This document shows positions 20,567-32,800 of a stretch of 64,000 bases of DNA, piece after piece. Position numbers and translations under genes: made by a program. The DNA is from Diphasiastrum complanatum. Its lineage: Eukaryota; Streptophyta; Lycopodiopsida; Lycopodiales; Lycopodiaceae. The notes below the pieces were generated by a model that searched no databases, was not told the DNA's origin, and saw nothing but the letters and a program-made list of their open reading frames with translations. The stretch covers positions 65,417,040-65,481,039 of the forward strand of contig CM055097.1 of NCBI GenBank assembly GCA_029204225.1, written 5' to 3'. Position 1 is the first letter of the stretch; the number at the start of each line of letters is the position of its first letter.

Positions 20567-23500
20567 TCAACAAACTTTAAGTATAGAAAGCTTTGATCTA
20601 GACTTATCAAACTTTTCTCCAGTAAGTGGCTTAGTGAAAATATCAGCTAGTTGTCCTTCTGTGCTACAATGAACAACATGAATTTCACGACTCAGCAGCC
20701 TCTCACGTATAAAGTGATACTGAATCTCAATGTGTTTAGTTCTTGCATGGAACACTGGATTCTTTGCTAGTTGAATGCCACTCTGACTGTCGCTATGTAA
20801 AGTCATGGGATTTTTTTTGCTTCATGCCAATTTCTTCCAAGGTTTGTCTCAACCATATAGCTTCCTATACTGTACTACACATTGCCTTATACTCTGCTTC
20901 TGTGGTGGAAAGAACAATTGTACTTTGCTTCCTACTAGACCAGGAAAAGCAACTACCACAAAACTGGAATACATACCCTATGGTGGATCTACAATCATTA
21001 TAGTCACCTCTCCAATCCCCATCCACATAGCCACACAACTCAAGTAAACCATCATGCTTCCTGTAAGTCAAGCCATACTCTGAAGTGCCTTTCACATAAC
21101 GCAAAATGCGTTTAGCTACCTTCCAATGCGTTTCCATAGGTGCTGCCATAAACTGACTTACAATGCCAACAGCATAGCATATATCTGGTCTAGGCGTGGT
21201 AAGGTAAATCAAGCTCCCTACTAACTGTCTATACAACGTAGCATCAAATGACTGTGACTCATCAAGCTTAGAAAGCTTTTTACCTGGTTCAATAGGAGTG
21301 TTTACTGGTTTGCAATCCTGCAACCTAAACCTGTGCAGCAACTCTTTGACATACTTCACTTGTGTTAAACCCACTTCATGTCCTTTTTGCCACACTTCTA
21401 CTCAGATCTGTCATCTCGAATTGTTCCATGAGGTCTTTCTTGATCATATCTATCATCTCTTGATTATTTTCCATAATAATCAAGTCATCAACATAAAGAG
21501 CAATCAAAGCAACCATACCATCAAAGCATAAGACATATAGATTTGGATCAGAATGTGTTCTCACCATCTCCTTTGAACGAAAGTAGGCATCAATCCTGCT
21601 ATACCATGCACGTGGTGCTTGTTTAAAACCATAAAGCGCTTTCTTCAAATGACATACTTTATTTTCCTGTCCCTTTGCTACAAAGCCTTCAGATTGATCC
21701 ATGAACACTTCTTCTTCTAACTCACCATTTAGAAGAGCAGATTTCACATCCATCTGATGCAAAGGCCAACCAAAATGTAAAGCTAAAGCAACAAGTAGAC
21801 GTAGAGTATTCCACTTACAAACTGGCGCAAAGGTCTCCTCATAGTCGATGCCTTTATTTTGTGCGTACCCTTTGATTACCAATCTTGCCTTGTGCTTTGC
21901 TATACTTCCATCTGCATGATATTTAGTCATGTATACCCATTTGCAACCAATGGGTTTCTTGCCAACTGGTGGTTCTACTAAGTCTCATGTGCTATGATTA
22001 GCAATTGACTCCATCTCCTCTCCCATGGCCTTGACCCAAATGTCATCATACTTCGCTTCACCATAAGTCGAAGGTTCTTTGCTTTGAATAATGCTAGATA
22101 AGAGAACATAATTTTCTTCATACCTTTCAGGTAGTGTCTTCTCTCTTGTTGATCCTTGTAGCTCTCCCTGGCTAGACGATCTTGGAAAGTCATCCATGTT
22201 GCGGCTCTCCAACAATCTCTCAAGCCACTTAGGGAGCTTCCTGTCAGGTGATCGTCTTCTTGGTGAAAATGTATCCCACGGTACATCCTTCTCCTTGCGT
22301 TTGTCACCTGCAACTTCAATCTTTCTTGCACCAAAAGGTTTGTCCCTACCTCTCCAACCTGTCTCTTGAGGTTGAGTAGTAGTATCTTGATATGTATCCT
22401 CATGTTCGTCACTCGGAAGGTCAATGAATGGATCATCATCAGGTGGTATCCTAACTATACCATTTTTCCCACTGGATGTGTCTATCTTCTCAACATCCTC
22501 GTCTTCATACATCTTGGATTCATCAAAGATAACATCACGGCTTATATGGATTTTGTTTTCCACTAGATCAAAACATCTATAGCCCTTCACACGATCATCA
22601 TATCCTAGGAATATGCACTTGATAGCTTTCACATCAAGTTTAGGTCTCTCTTCCTTAGGAATGTGTACAAAGGCCTTACCTCCAAAGATTTGCAAGTGGT
22701 TTACCTTTGGCTTCTTCTTCGTGAATGCTTCCTCAGGTGTTATCTTTGGTATGGCAATGGTAGGACTTCTATTTTGAAGATAGGTTGTCGTGCTACATGC
22801 TTCTGACCAAAAATCTTTTGATAGTTTCATCTCAGCTAACATAGATCTGCATTTTCCACAGTCGTACGATTCTTGCGCTCAGCTACACCATTGAGAGCAG
22901 GAGTATGAGCTTGCGTAAATTTTTCTTTAATCCCACATTGATCACAAAGATCATTGAAGTCATTAGACTTGTACTCACCTCCACTAACTGATCTTAGGAC
23001 TTTGATCTTCCTACCTGTCTGATTTTCAACCAATGCTTTGAAGCTCTTGAAGTTAACAAATGCATCTGATTTCTTCTTCAAGAAGTAGATCCACGTCTTA
23101 CGTGACATATCATCAATAAAGGTCATGAAATAGAAGGTTTTACCTAAGGACATGGTCATCATAGGCCCGCATAAATATGTGTGGATTAAATCCAGGATGT
23201 TCTTTGCTCTTGCAACACCCCCTTTATTGAACTTCTCTCAATGCTGCTTCCCATATACACAAGATTTGCACATCGATTTCAAGTGATCTTCTATGGTAGG
23301 CAATCCTGTTACCATCTCCAATTTTCTCATCAAATTGAGGCTTCCCAAGTTTAAGTGACCAAGCCTCTTATGCCACAACTCAGTTTGCGATGAAATGGAC
23401 GATACAAGTCCGTGTTGCCCCTTAATTGTAGCATTCAACCTGTACAATTTTGTATTGGGCTCTCTTACTCCACCCGCAATAACTTTGAACTTTTGGTTCA

Positions 23501-24683
23501 CATCCTTCACAAAGCAACGATCATGGGAGAATACTACTTTCAACTTTTGATCAGTAATGACTCCAACAAAAAGTAGATTTTTCTTCAAACCTGGTATGTA
23601 AAGTACCTCCCTGATCATCCTGCTTTTGCCATCAGGTAGTTGGAATGAAACGGTGCCTATCCCCTTGATCTTGCACACCTCACCATTTTCTTGTGAAACA
23701 GATGTTCCATTATCCAACACTTTCAAACTACTGAACCAATTCTTGTTACCTGTCATGTGTCTTGTGGCTCCCGAGTCAATATACCATGCTTGATCATCTT
23801 GATTAGATGACAATGCAGACATGAAGATGTTAGAGTCTTCAATCTCACCCTCATTGACAAGGTTACCTGCTTGTTTTGGTTTCCCCTTGCCTTGTTCCGC
23901 CAGGAATTTGCGACATTCACTCTTCCAATGGCCCTTTTTACCACAATGGAAGCACTTGCCTTTCTTCTTTGTTTTACTAGAAGATCCCTCGTCCTCCTGA
24001 GACTTGGCAAATTGCTGCTTAGACTTCTTCTTGCCCTTGCCCTTGTCTTGTTTTTGGCATGTCGCAAGTGCCTGATTGTCAGTATTTTGATGTCTAGCTT
24101 TCACCATTTCTCGTTGTTGCTCTTCCTGCATCAATATTCTTGTGAGCTTGTCAAAGGTTGGAAATCTTTCTCTTGATGCTATTCCATTCACAAACATCTG
24201 ATAGGGTTCTGTAATGCCGCACTATGCATTGTGCACCAGCTCCACATCACATATGCGCTCACCAATAGAATGCAGTTCATCTCTCATTGTCTTGATTCTG
24301 GTCATGTACGTCTGAATGTGCTCTCCTAGTTCCATGCAGGCACTATTCAACTTTGACTTCAAAAACATGATTCTTGATGGATTTGACATCTCGAACTGCT
24401 CCTTTAGCACATCCCATGCCTGTCTAGGTGTAACAGCATCACAAATGTGGGTAATGATGTGATCCTTCACTGACAAGTTAATGAAGGTCAAAGCTTTCCT
24501 CATCTTTTTGTCGAACACTTTGATATCTGCTTCATTTGGCGGCCTTCTCTCATCACCTGTGACGATTTCCCAAACGTCTTTCTCCATCAGTATGTTTTTC
24601 ATTTTGAATTTCCACACTGCATAGTTGGAAATCCCATCCCATTTGCTACTTTCACTCAAAATGGACTCTCCCATGTTTGCCAT
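20567..24683 (-). pseudogene. Copia gag-pol polyprotein, nearly full length but broken
   Basis: Minus-strand order gag-PR-IN-RT-RH. Gag starts at 24683 (MANMGESILSESSKWDGISN, then WKFKMKNILMEKDVWEIVTG). The zinc knuckle is CFHCGKKGHWKSEC and the protease WYIDSGATRHMTGN. The pre-integrase has LWHKRLGHLN with KSCVYGKQH. The core has FIDDMSRKTWIYF, VSGGEYKSNDF and TPALNGVAERKNRT; SGGEY lacks the usual catalytic Asp of DNGGEY. RT runs GCKWVYMTKYHADGS to ALYVDDLIIMENN. RNase H ends ADIFTKPLTGEKFD. Lesions: TAG 24222-24224, TGA 23238-23240, a frameshift near 22850, TGA 21985-21987, a deletion near 21390 removing the LGxE segment after MTDL, and a frameshift at a T run near 20815. All three stops fit single transitions from CAG, CGA and TGG. 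Confidence 0.92.
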
Positions 24684-25245
24684 CGCAAAACTGCTTGAAA
24701 CTTCTGCCTTAGGCTAAGAACAGTATGCCGAGGCCAACAGTGATGTCAAAAGTTGAAAATAATGACCTGCACTTTTTCCCTTACCAGGCCACTTGCCGCT
24801 TTTCCACCAATTTGAAAGCCAAATTGGCGTCGCCTTTCGAAATGCACTCAGTCGTCAACTCCCAACAACGTGCCCAATGGAATGGTGAAATCACTTCTGG
24901 CTTACTCCGAACACTTTCTCCGCTGCAATCACTCTGTTTTGTTGTACCGTACTTGTAGGTATAGTCTAGGTGCCCTTCGTTTGGAGGTTATAGCCTTTTG
25001 TTTGGGTCAAAACGGGCAAAGGACCCAAAAATAGGGACTTTTCTAGTTTTTGAACTATTTCTTCACCTTGAAGAAGCTTCACTCTTCACTTGTGAAGGGA
25101 ACTAGCTCCAATTTCACTATGAAAATTTTTAATGAAGTTGAAGGCCAAAATGCACTTCACTTCTTTAGGGCCCTCTTCAACAACCCTTCAGACTCCATCC
25201 AATGGTTGAATATGATCCAACTGTGGATATCCCTTCTAGGTAGCA
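24684..25245. other. Unassigned spacer, no PBS found
   Basis: The 5' leader, PBS and 5' LTR expected right of the copia gag are not present: no GCTCTGATACCA occurs here. Open frames at 24725-24958 and 25050-25253 have no recognisable motif. Confidence 0.4.
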
Positions 25246-25440
25246 CAATCTGAGCCATCGATTTTGTAACTTCTCTATCCAATGGATCTGAACACTTCTA
25301 TGCTCTTGATTAACCTTGATCTTAAAGACCCATTTGCAAACAGTAACATTTTGTATCTTTGATGGAGGATCAATAATTTTACAAGTATCTCAAACAATGC
25401 ATTATATACTCACCTCACTTTTCATTACATCAAATCACTC
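25246..25440 (-). pseudogene. Short copia reverse-transcriptase fragment
   Basis: On the minus strand the sequence gives VTVCKWVFKIKVNQ, the conserved start of copia RT (xGCKWVFKIKxxxDG). It then degenerates towards the left. It belongs to a different element from the one at 20567-24683, which has its own GCKWVYMTK. Confidence 0.6.
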
Positions 25441-25592
25441 TTTTGTTGCTACAGTTTCATTCACACTTGAAGGAACATCATCAAACTTAAGGTAGTAATA
25501 AGGGCAATAAAAATTAAACAATCATCAACTTGTAATTGCTTCTCTCTTCCTTGTATTTGAGCCTTGATGGTTGCATTTGGGCTCTCATACCA

Positions 25593-26107
25593 TGTTAAAA
25601 TCAAAGGTTATGAACCTCATTTGGATACTAAAACCTTGAAAAAGCATCAAAGGTTTCACTTATATCTAATAGATAGAAAACTAGCACACAATTCAACCTA
25701 TTTTGCATCTAATTGGCAAGAGCTTTTGAACACCACAATAAAACTAGAAATAATTGATCTTCACATCCTGTCACACACGTGGAAAGTATAATACTTTGTT
25801 CAGATTCAGATCTATTCATTAGACACAAAAAATATCACATTCATCATTCATCAATTCTTCATTAAAGAGCAAATTTGCCAAAATCACCATCTCTTGATAA
25901 TCTCTCGAAGTATGTGCAAAATGAGCTCTCAATCCATATCAAATGATCTCGGATATGAGATTAGGTAGAGTGCCATTAGGGTAGACCCTAAACCCCTGGC
26001 TATCAAAGCCTTAGATCATGCTTAATTACCCTCTTGGTAGCTCGAGTCAACTGTCTTATAAAAGTAGGTGGCCACCCTCATAAAAAATCCCTATCATCTA
26101 GGAACAC
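25593..26107 (-). repeat. 5' LTR of a minus-strand copia, with PBS
   Basis: The plus strand begins TGTTAAAATC and ends TAGGAACA, a TGTT...AACA pair. Immediately left, 25581-25592 reads on the minus strand TGGTATGAGAGC, one mismatch from the iMet PBS. The body to the left is truncated, leaving only the small RT piece. A TTATAAAAG box lies near 26056. Confidence 0.65.
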
Positions 26108-26315
26108 CGTGATATAATTCACTTTAGTAAAATATTTATTTAACCAATTCCATTTCATTATGAACATGCAAAAAAAAAAAAAAAAAACTTCATCGTAATA
26201 TAATTCACTTTAGAGAAAATATATATATAGCCTAATGATAATATAAATCACTATAGAAATATATTTATTTAACTAATTTCATGTCATTATAAACATGCAA
26301 AAAATAAAAAATAAA
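26108..26315. repeat. AT-rich tandem duplication, about 115 bp
   Basis: TATTTATTTAACCAATTCCAT, then TTCATTATGAACATGCAAAAAA near 26133-26180, recurs near 26264-26310 as TATTTATTTAACTAATTTCAT and GTCATTATAAACATGCAAAAAA. TAATTCACTTTAG also repeats. Poly-A runs separate the copies. There is no coding potential. Confidence 0.75.
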
Positions 26316-26329
26316 AAAAAACAAAGAAA

Positions 26330-26716
26330 AAATGTGTGGATAATCCACGCAAAAAATATCCACGCACGGATATCTTTAACTTCCGGTCTGGTCCGGTGAA
26401 CAAACTGAAATATGCATGGATAATCCATGCGTGGATTATTCATGTCAAAACTGCTTTCCGACGCTGCCAACCTTCCCTCCCAAATAGTTGCCAGAATTTT
26501 CAAAATTAAATTTTGTGTGGATTATTCACGCGCATAAATTTTTCGACGCCGTGTCAAAAAAACACCGGTGGACTGGCCGGAGGCGTGTTCAAATTTTTTT
26601 TGGCTTGGGTAATCCACGCGTAGATGTTCCACGCAAACAAAATTTCGGAAAATCGACTAAGTGTCGGGACTCGCATGGATACTCTTCGTGGATAAACACA
26701 GAGTTTTCTAGTTGTG
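26330..26716. repeat. Palindrome array, CGTGGAT/ATCCACG motif (right copy)
   Basis: Same motif family as 13072-13615: GTGTGGATAATCCACGC at 26334-26350, 17-bp GCATGGATAATCCATGC at 26414-26430, GTGGATTATTCATG, and GATGTTCCACGCAAA near 26624. CCGG and CGAC islands are again interspersed. The array is sparser and more diverged than the left one. It ends near GAGTTTTCTAGTTGTG, followed by TTG. Confidence 0.8.
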
Positions 26717-26719
26717 TTG

Positions 26720-27942
26720 GGAGATTTTTACAATACTTCCAAGTTTTGTGTGAAAAGTGTCATTTGTGAGAGAGTTTTGCCAAGAAATCCCTCATTTGTT
26801 TGTTTGCGAAACTGCAAATCACACTAGACTGTGTCTAGTACTGCCATTCATAGTTATGAAGCATTTAGGAACTGAGAAACTGTGAGCTCATTAAGTTTTA
26901 GCCTACTTTTGTGATTTTGTGTGAAACTTGTGCAAGCAAGTAGGATAGGTCTGGAAAACTCAGTATCCTCCATCATTTTCAGTGAGAGCAGTGTTGGGAG
27001 GTAGCCAACTGCAAGGAGAGTTGGATTTGTAACCCATTACATAAAAAATCACGGATTTCGGTGGAGATTTGAGTGAAAAACAGAGTTTTTGACTGGAAAA
27101 TAGTGTTTTGCAGGTTTGTTGGCTGCATTCTGTTACTGGAAAGGTGCTAAACAGGTTTGAAACATGGCACACAGGCCCGAAACGCCACCAAAAGGTCCCA
27201 AAACGCCATCAAACTACCTTGAAACATCAGTCCGCTGACCTGAAATGCTAGATAAAAGCCTGATAAGCTTGTTTTTTTGGGGCGAAACGTCTATCCTGCT
27301 GTCCGAAACGCCCGAGGGGAGGCCCAGGAGTCGTGCGGCAAGCTGCTCTAAAAACATAGCGTCTGCAGGGATTGGGTCCCCTTACAAACACAAAAAAGTG
27401 AGAGTGTGTGTGTGGATGAATGCCACATGTCAAAGGCAAGAAACAGACTGATCTGAACTACAGATCTTGCACAAATCTGACAGCTAGAAATTCATTGAAG
27501 TTTTTCTTCATCTTTCTTCAACTTCAACTGAAATTTTGAAAGGGCCCTTAACATTGGTACTGGGCCACTTTTGTTTAAGGTCCGTCCACTGTGTATTTTT
27601 TACAGATAAGCAGAAAACAGAGTGATATTTTGACCTAGCTGGAGAGACTGTTTTTTGGATTTGATTAGACAGGAGCTATGCTAGTACAAAGGGCTATACG
27701 CTGATATAAAAATCTTTGAAATCGGAGATCTGTTGAGACAGAGAAAATTTTTAAAAATGGCAATTTGGCAATAATTGCCATTTTCCAGACTTAAGGACAG
27801 TTGTGAGCCATTTTAAGGCCAAAATCTTCAATTTGGCATAACTTTCAATCCATAGCTCGGATTGGAAAGTGGTCGGTAATGTCATTTGTCAATTTTGTAG
27901 CAATTTTCCATTTTTGCAATCCAGAGTCATCTAATTGCAGTT
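26720..27942 (+). other. Leader-like non-coding sequence with short GAAACGCC repeats
   Basis: Between the right palindrome array and a copia gag start. At about 27175-27320 the word GAAACGCC or AAAACGCC recurs with units of roughly 20-25 bp (CCCGAAACGCCACC, CCAAAACGCCATC, TCCGAAACGCCCGAG). I found no PBS or LTR. It is plausibly the long leader of the copia element whose gag starts at 27943. Confidence 0.4.
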
Positions 27943-28014
27943 ATGGCAACACTAAGCGAAAGGTGTTCTCAATGAGTCAAGCAAATTGAAAGGAGCCGGC
28001 AATTATGTAGTTTG
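27943..28014 (+). pseudogene. Copia gag 5' part, split by the intact copia
   Basis: Starts ATGGCAACACTAAGCG and, after a frameshift, reads NESSKLKGAGNYVV, matching the gag start of the element at 24683 (SESSKWDGISNYAVWKFK). The intact copia interrupts it; the frame resumes at 34446 with VWKFKLKNILMENEL. The last five bases (28010-28014, GTTTG) are the left target duplication. Confidence 0.85.
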
Positions 28015-28669
28015 TGTGAAAATTGTCAACATTTCCTAGCTAGTTTGAGGCCTAAATTGGCTAAAATTGTAAATAGTTTTGGTTCTGGAGTTTCACACGT
28101 GTGAACCAGGCCACAATGTTTTTATTTACTGTATTTTTTCAGTATGATGAAGTGTCAAACTTCATACCCTTCAAAATGAGACCATTTTGATGTATTTTGG
28201 TCATATAAGCCATTTTTAGCTATTTTTCCTATATAGGGAATATCTAGGGTCAAGTACCTTCTAGAGAGAGGAGAGAGAGTCATCTTCCTCATCCATAAAT
28301 AGTAGGGAAGTCGTGGAGAACAGGTTGGAGAAACCTTTTGTATGATTCATTGAGATCAATAGATCATTGTCATTGTTTCTTCCTCCATTGAGAGCATTGT
28401 TGTGTGTATTGTCTTCAAGCTATTGTGTATGATCTTAGGTGCTTTCCAAAAGTGGTAGGCTGATGTATTATGGACTGTATAATGCTATTTTGGGCCGCAC
28501 TTGATGTTTATGGAAGTTTCTATTTGTGATAAATGCTTTTTGATCAAGTTCTTTGCATTCTAGGTAGCATAGAATGTGTTGCCAATTCCTAGCTTATGTA
28601 GTTTGGAGTGAAAGCATTCAAGCCAATGATCTTGGAGTTTAGATCCACTTAGGATCTGTATTTTTCACA
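28015..28669 (+). repeat. 5' LTR of the intact copia
   Basis: TGTGAAAATTG to TTTTTCACA. It carries the promoter: CCTATATAGGG at about 28228 and CATAAATAGTAGGG at about 28293 are TATA candidates, followed by TCATTGAGATCAATAGATCATTG. CACACGTGTG, a G-box-type palindrome, is at about 28094. Confidence 0.97.
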
Positions 28670-28681
28670 TGGTATCAGAGC
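28670..28681 (+). other. Primer-binding site TGGTATCAGAGC
   Basis: Exact iMet complement directly after the 5' LTR, as expected for copia. Confidence 0.97.
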
Positions 28682-29841
28682 TGGTTGGCTTCTATTTACA
28701 GTAAGTATTCCATTTTTGGTGATATTTGGATGTTTGATCAAGTTCTAGCATGATTTTGCATTGCTTTGTTGATCAAATCTTACTAACCTTTGTTTTGTGA
28801 GTTGAACTTGTGGATCAAAAGCATATTTCAGGTCTATTGAAGATCAGAGGCTGAAAAGAAACTATTTTGGATCAGATCATAACACCTAATCATTTGTGAT
28901 TGTGAGGCTTGTGCATATTCAATACTAACAATGTTCTTTTCAATCCTATTGTTGACAATCTCCATTCTTGGATGAACACTCTCCTTAAGTGGATGAAACT
29001 TCTCCTTAAGTGGATGACAAATGCTCTTTTGAGTGAGTTGTAATTCTCCTAAAGGCTGAGCAAAGCTCCCATTTGGATGAAAGATCCCCTTTTTTGGGTG
29101 AACATATTGTAAGCTCCATTGTGAAGAGCATATTGTAAAGATTGTCATCAATTTTGGCATAAATTTTGGTGTACTTTGTTAAGCATGTAAGTAACTCTCC
29201 TTATGTAATTTGATTGGAGCATTTGCTGGAAGGTGTTAACCATTATGCAAGTGTGTTTTCAGGTTCTTAACAGGTTGAGGAACATTCTCATGTGAAGTGA
29301 TCTTAGATCTACATCTAAACACCAAGATTTGACAAGATAGTGAAGCTAGTCTTGTGATTCACTAAGTGTGCTCATTCATTCACCTCTAAATCTTGTATTT
29401 ATCACTTGCTGGAGTTTATAAACTTTTAGAAGTGTGGTTTACATGTGGTTTTACAGGTTGAATCAATATCTTAGTGTGTTGATCATATGTTGATCAAGTT
29501 TGTTCATTACTAGGTAATCTTGGCATCCTAGTTTTGGGTATTTTCTAAGAATGCAAGTAACTCTTCACACCATAACTTGATTTGGTCACTTGCTGGAAAG
29601 TTTGAGAGCTTAAGCAAGAGTGTGTTCAGGTTGGTTTGATTTTGTAATCCATTCTTAGTGTGTGCAAAGTGTTGCATGTGTTTCAATCTTCCTTTCTATG
29701 CTTGGAAACCATCTAGGTTCAAGATAGAAGTGTTTTAGGGTCCTAAATCTTCATAGATCTCTTTATCTATCATTTGTTGAGAGAAAAGTGAGTGCTAAGT
29801 GCTTTAGGACAGAACCTAAAAGTTGAAGAAACATTAGAATC
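28682..29841 (+). other. 1.16-kb untranslated leader with internal repeats
   Basis: Three related blocks (about 29188-29275, 29404-29462 and 29553-29636) each contain TTGCTGGA followed 40-50 bases later by a GTGTG...TTxCAGGTT stretch. TCTCCTTAAGTGGATGA repeats at about 28980 and 29003. Short upstream ATGs occur. It probably contains packaging and translation-control signals, but none is identifiable. CAGGTT could act as a splice acceptor. Confidence 0.7.
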
Positions 29842-32800
29842 ATGGCTTCCAATGGTGGGATCATGCTAGAGTCTAGTGAAAGGTTGAGTTCATCAAACTA
29901 CTCTACTTGGAAAGTGAGGATGGAGTCCTTACTTGAGTTGAATGAACTCATGGACATAGTTGCAGAAATTGAAGAGAGACCTCTCACACTTCAAGAGCAA
30001 CAAAGGTTTGATAAGAAGGCCAAAAGGGCTCTTCATATCATTAAAATGAATGTTACAAATGAACTTCTCAAGGAAGTTGGAAAGTGTCAAAGTGCAAGTG
30101 AGGCATGGAATGCCTTAAAGAAGCTCTTTGAATCAAAGTCCACATCTAGGGTATTGACCCTAAGGAGACAAATATTTTCTAGTAGGCAAAGAGAGGGTGA
30201 AAGTGCTCATGCATTTATCTTGAGAGTTAAGTCCCTAAGTGATGATTTAGCATGCATTGATGAGAACATAAAAGATGGTGAAATAGTCCAAGTTATGTTG
30301 AATGGTTTGCTAAATGAACATGCTAACCTTGTGCAAAGTTTTGCCATTCAAAGAGTCTTGCCAAGTGTGGTTGACTTGCAAGAAATCTTATTGGCTGAAG
30401 AACATAGGTTGCAATCAAAGCTTGATGGTGCATCCTTGCAAGGTGGAGGTGAAGAGGCTTTCTTCACAAAAGGCAAATTCAAGGGCAAAGGTAAAGGCAA
30501 AGGGAAATGGTCCAAAGGTGGTAACTTTGATCATGATGATCACTCTTCCTCTTCCTCTTCTACTAAGAACAATAAGTCAAAGTTCAAGTGCTTTTATTGT
30601 GGGATAAAAGGTCATTTTGCAAATGAATGTTATAAGAAGAAAAGAGAGCAAGGAGAGAGGCAAGGAAATCTTACAATAGATGAGGAAGAACATAACACAT
30701 GTGAATCACTTGTTATGACTTCAAGTTTGTTAGCCAACATAGATGATAATGATCCTTGGTGGATTGATAGTGGAGCCTCATCTCACATGACAAGACATAA
30801 GGAATACTTTACATCCTTATTGTCTTATGAGGGAGAAGGTAACATCATCTACACTGCAAATGATGGTCAATGTGACATCAAAGGCATAGGCACTATTCCT
30901 ATTTCCCTTTCAACAAATAGGAAAGCAAATCTTGAAAATGTTTTGTACATTCCTTCAATCACTAAGAATTTGCTTAGTGTAAGTCAAATGATTGACAAAG
31001 GACTTGATGTGGAGTTCATTGGAGATGCATGTTTGATAAGTAAATGTGGATCCTTGATTGCTCAAGGTAGGAGGCATGGTAAACTTTTCAAGCTTGATGC
31101 ATGTGTGATCTCTAATCATGAAGGATGTATGGCTAGGGAGCAATTGACAAACCAAGAAGTTTGGCACAAGAGGTTGGGCCATCCCAACTTCAAATCTTTG
31201 GAGGTAATGGCAAAGAAAGAGCTTGTTCTTGGTCTCCCTAAAAGTCTTGTTGCAAACAATAGTGTTTGTGAACATTGTGCCTTGTCCAAATCTCATAGAC
31301 TTGCTTATTCTAGATCTACTTCTAGATCTAAAGAAGCTTTTCAACTTGTGCATTCTGATATTCATTCTTCTAGTACAACTAGCAATGGTGGGGCAAAGAT
31401 GTATGCAACTTTCATTGATGACTTTAGTAGGTATACTTGGATCTATCTTCTTAAAAGTAAGGATGAAGTGTTTGCTGCATTTGTCAAGTTCAAGAATGAA
31501 ATGGAAAACCAATTCAATACAAAGATCAAATGCTTAAGATCTGATAATGGAGGGGAATACACCTCAAATAGGTTCAAAGACTTTTGTATAGCACATGGGA
31601 TTAAGAGGGAGATGTCTAGTCCTAGGACTCCACAACAGAATGGAGTGGCCGAGAGGAAGAATAGAACCCTTTGTGAATGTGCCAAGGCAATGAGACTACA
31701 TGCTCATCTTGCTAAGTCTTTTTGGGGGGAAGCTTTAGCATGTGCTAACTATCTATGTAATAGATGGACAAGTGCTTCCTTGGATGGTAAAACTCCTCAT
31801 GAGGTTCTTTATGGTAGAAGGCCGAGTGTCAAGCATTGTAGGATCTTTGGATGTACATGTTTTGTCAATATCACACTTGATGATAGAACTAAAGAAGATC
31901 CTTCATCAAAGAAGGGTGTGTTTGTTGGCTATAGTGAAGTAAGCAAGGCTTACAAAGTGTACATTCCTTCTACAAAGAAAGTTGTCATAAGTAGGGATGT
32001 CATCTTTCATGAAGAGAATGTTTCCAATGTTGTTGATGTTGATGTTGATGTGCCTACTAATCATCATGATGTGCAAGATGTCTTGGATGAAGATGGAGAT
32101 GCCACTCCAAAGCAAACTTCAAGGAAGACTCAAAGGCAAAGGGCTAAGCCATCAAGGCTAACCTATGATGAAAAAGGAAAGCAAGTGGTGGACAACTCTA
32201 ACTTTGCTTTTCTTACCTCTTTTGATGAACCAACTTGTGTAGGTGAAGCAATTCAAAAGAAGGAATGGATCCAAGCCATGGATCATGAGCATCAAGCACT
32301 CATCAAAAGCAACACATGGAGGTTGGTAAAGCTTCCAAAGGACAAGAAGTCAATTGGTTGTAAGTGGATCTTCAAGATCAAGACAAATCAAGATGGATCA
32401 ATCAACAAGTACAAGGCAAGGTTGGTGGCAAAGGGGTATGCTCAAGAATATGGTATTGACTATGATGAGACCTTTGCACCCGTGGCAAAGATGGTAACTA
32501 TTCGAATCCTAATCTCTCTTGCAACTCTTTATGATTGGGATATGTGGCAAATGGATGTTACTAATGCCTTCTTGAATGGTGATCTTGAAGAAGATATTTA
32601 CATGGAGCAACCCGAGGGCTATGTTTCACATGATGAGCCTAATCATGTGTGCTATCTCCAAAAGAGTTTGTATGGGCTAAAGCAAGCACCAAGGAGTTGG
32701 TATGCTAAGCTCAATTCCTTCTTACTTTCTCAAAACTTTGTTATGAGTGAGTATGATCATTCTCTCTACTTTAGATTGAATGAAAATGATATCACTTTAC

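Noticed and set aside
24725-24958. Plus-strand 77-codon ORF upstream of the copia gag
   Set aside because: No motif, no start context and no homology seen. Left as unassigned spacer.
28834-29160. Minus-strand frame with His-Pro-Leu-Lys repeats
   Set aside because: It is the antisense of the intact copia's leader repeats, and no motif or splice signal supports it.
30955-31512. 185-codon antisense ORF in the intact copia
   Set aside because: Lies wholly opposite the integrase coding region; a shadow of the real frame.
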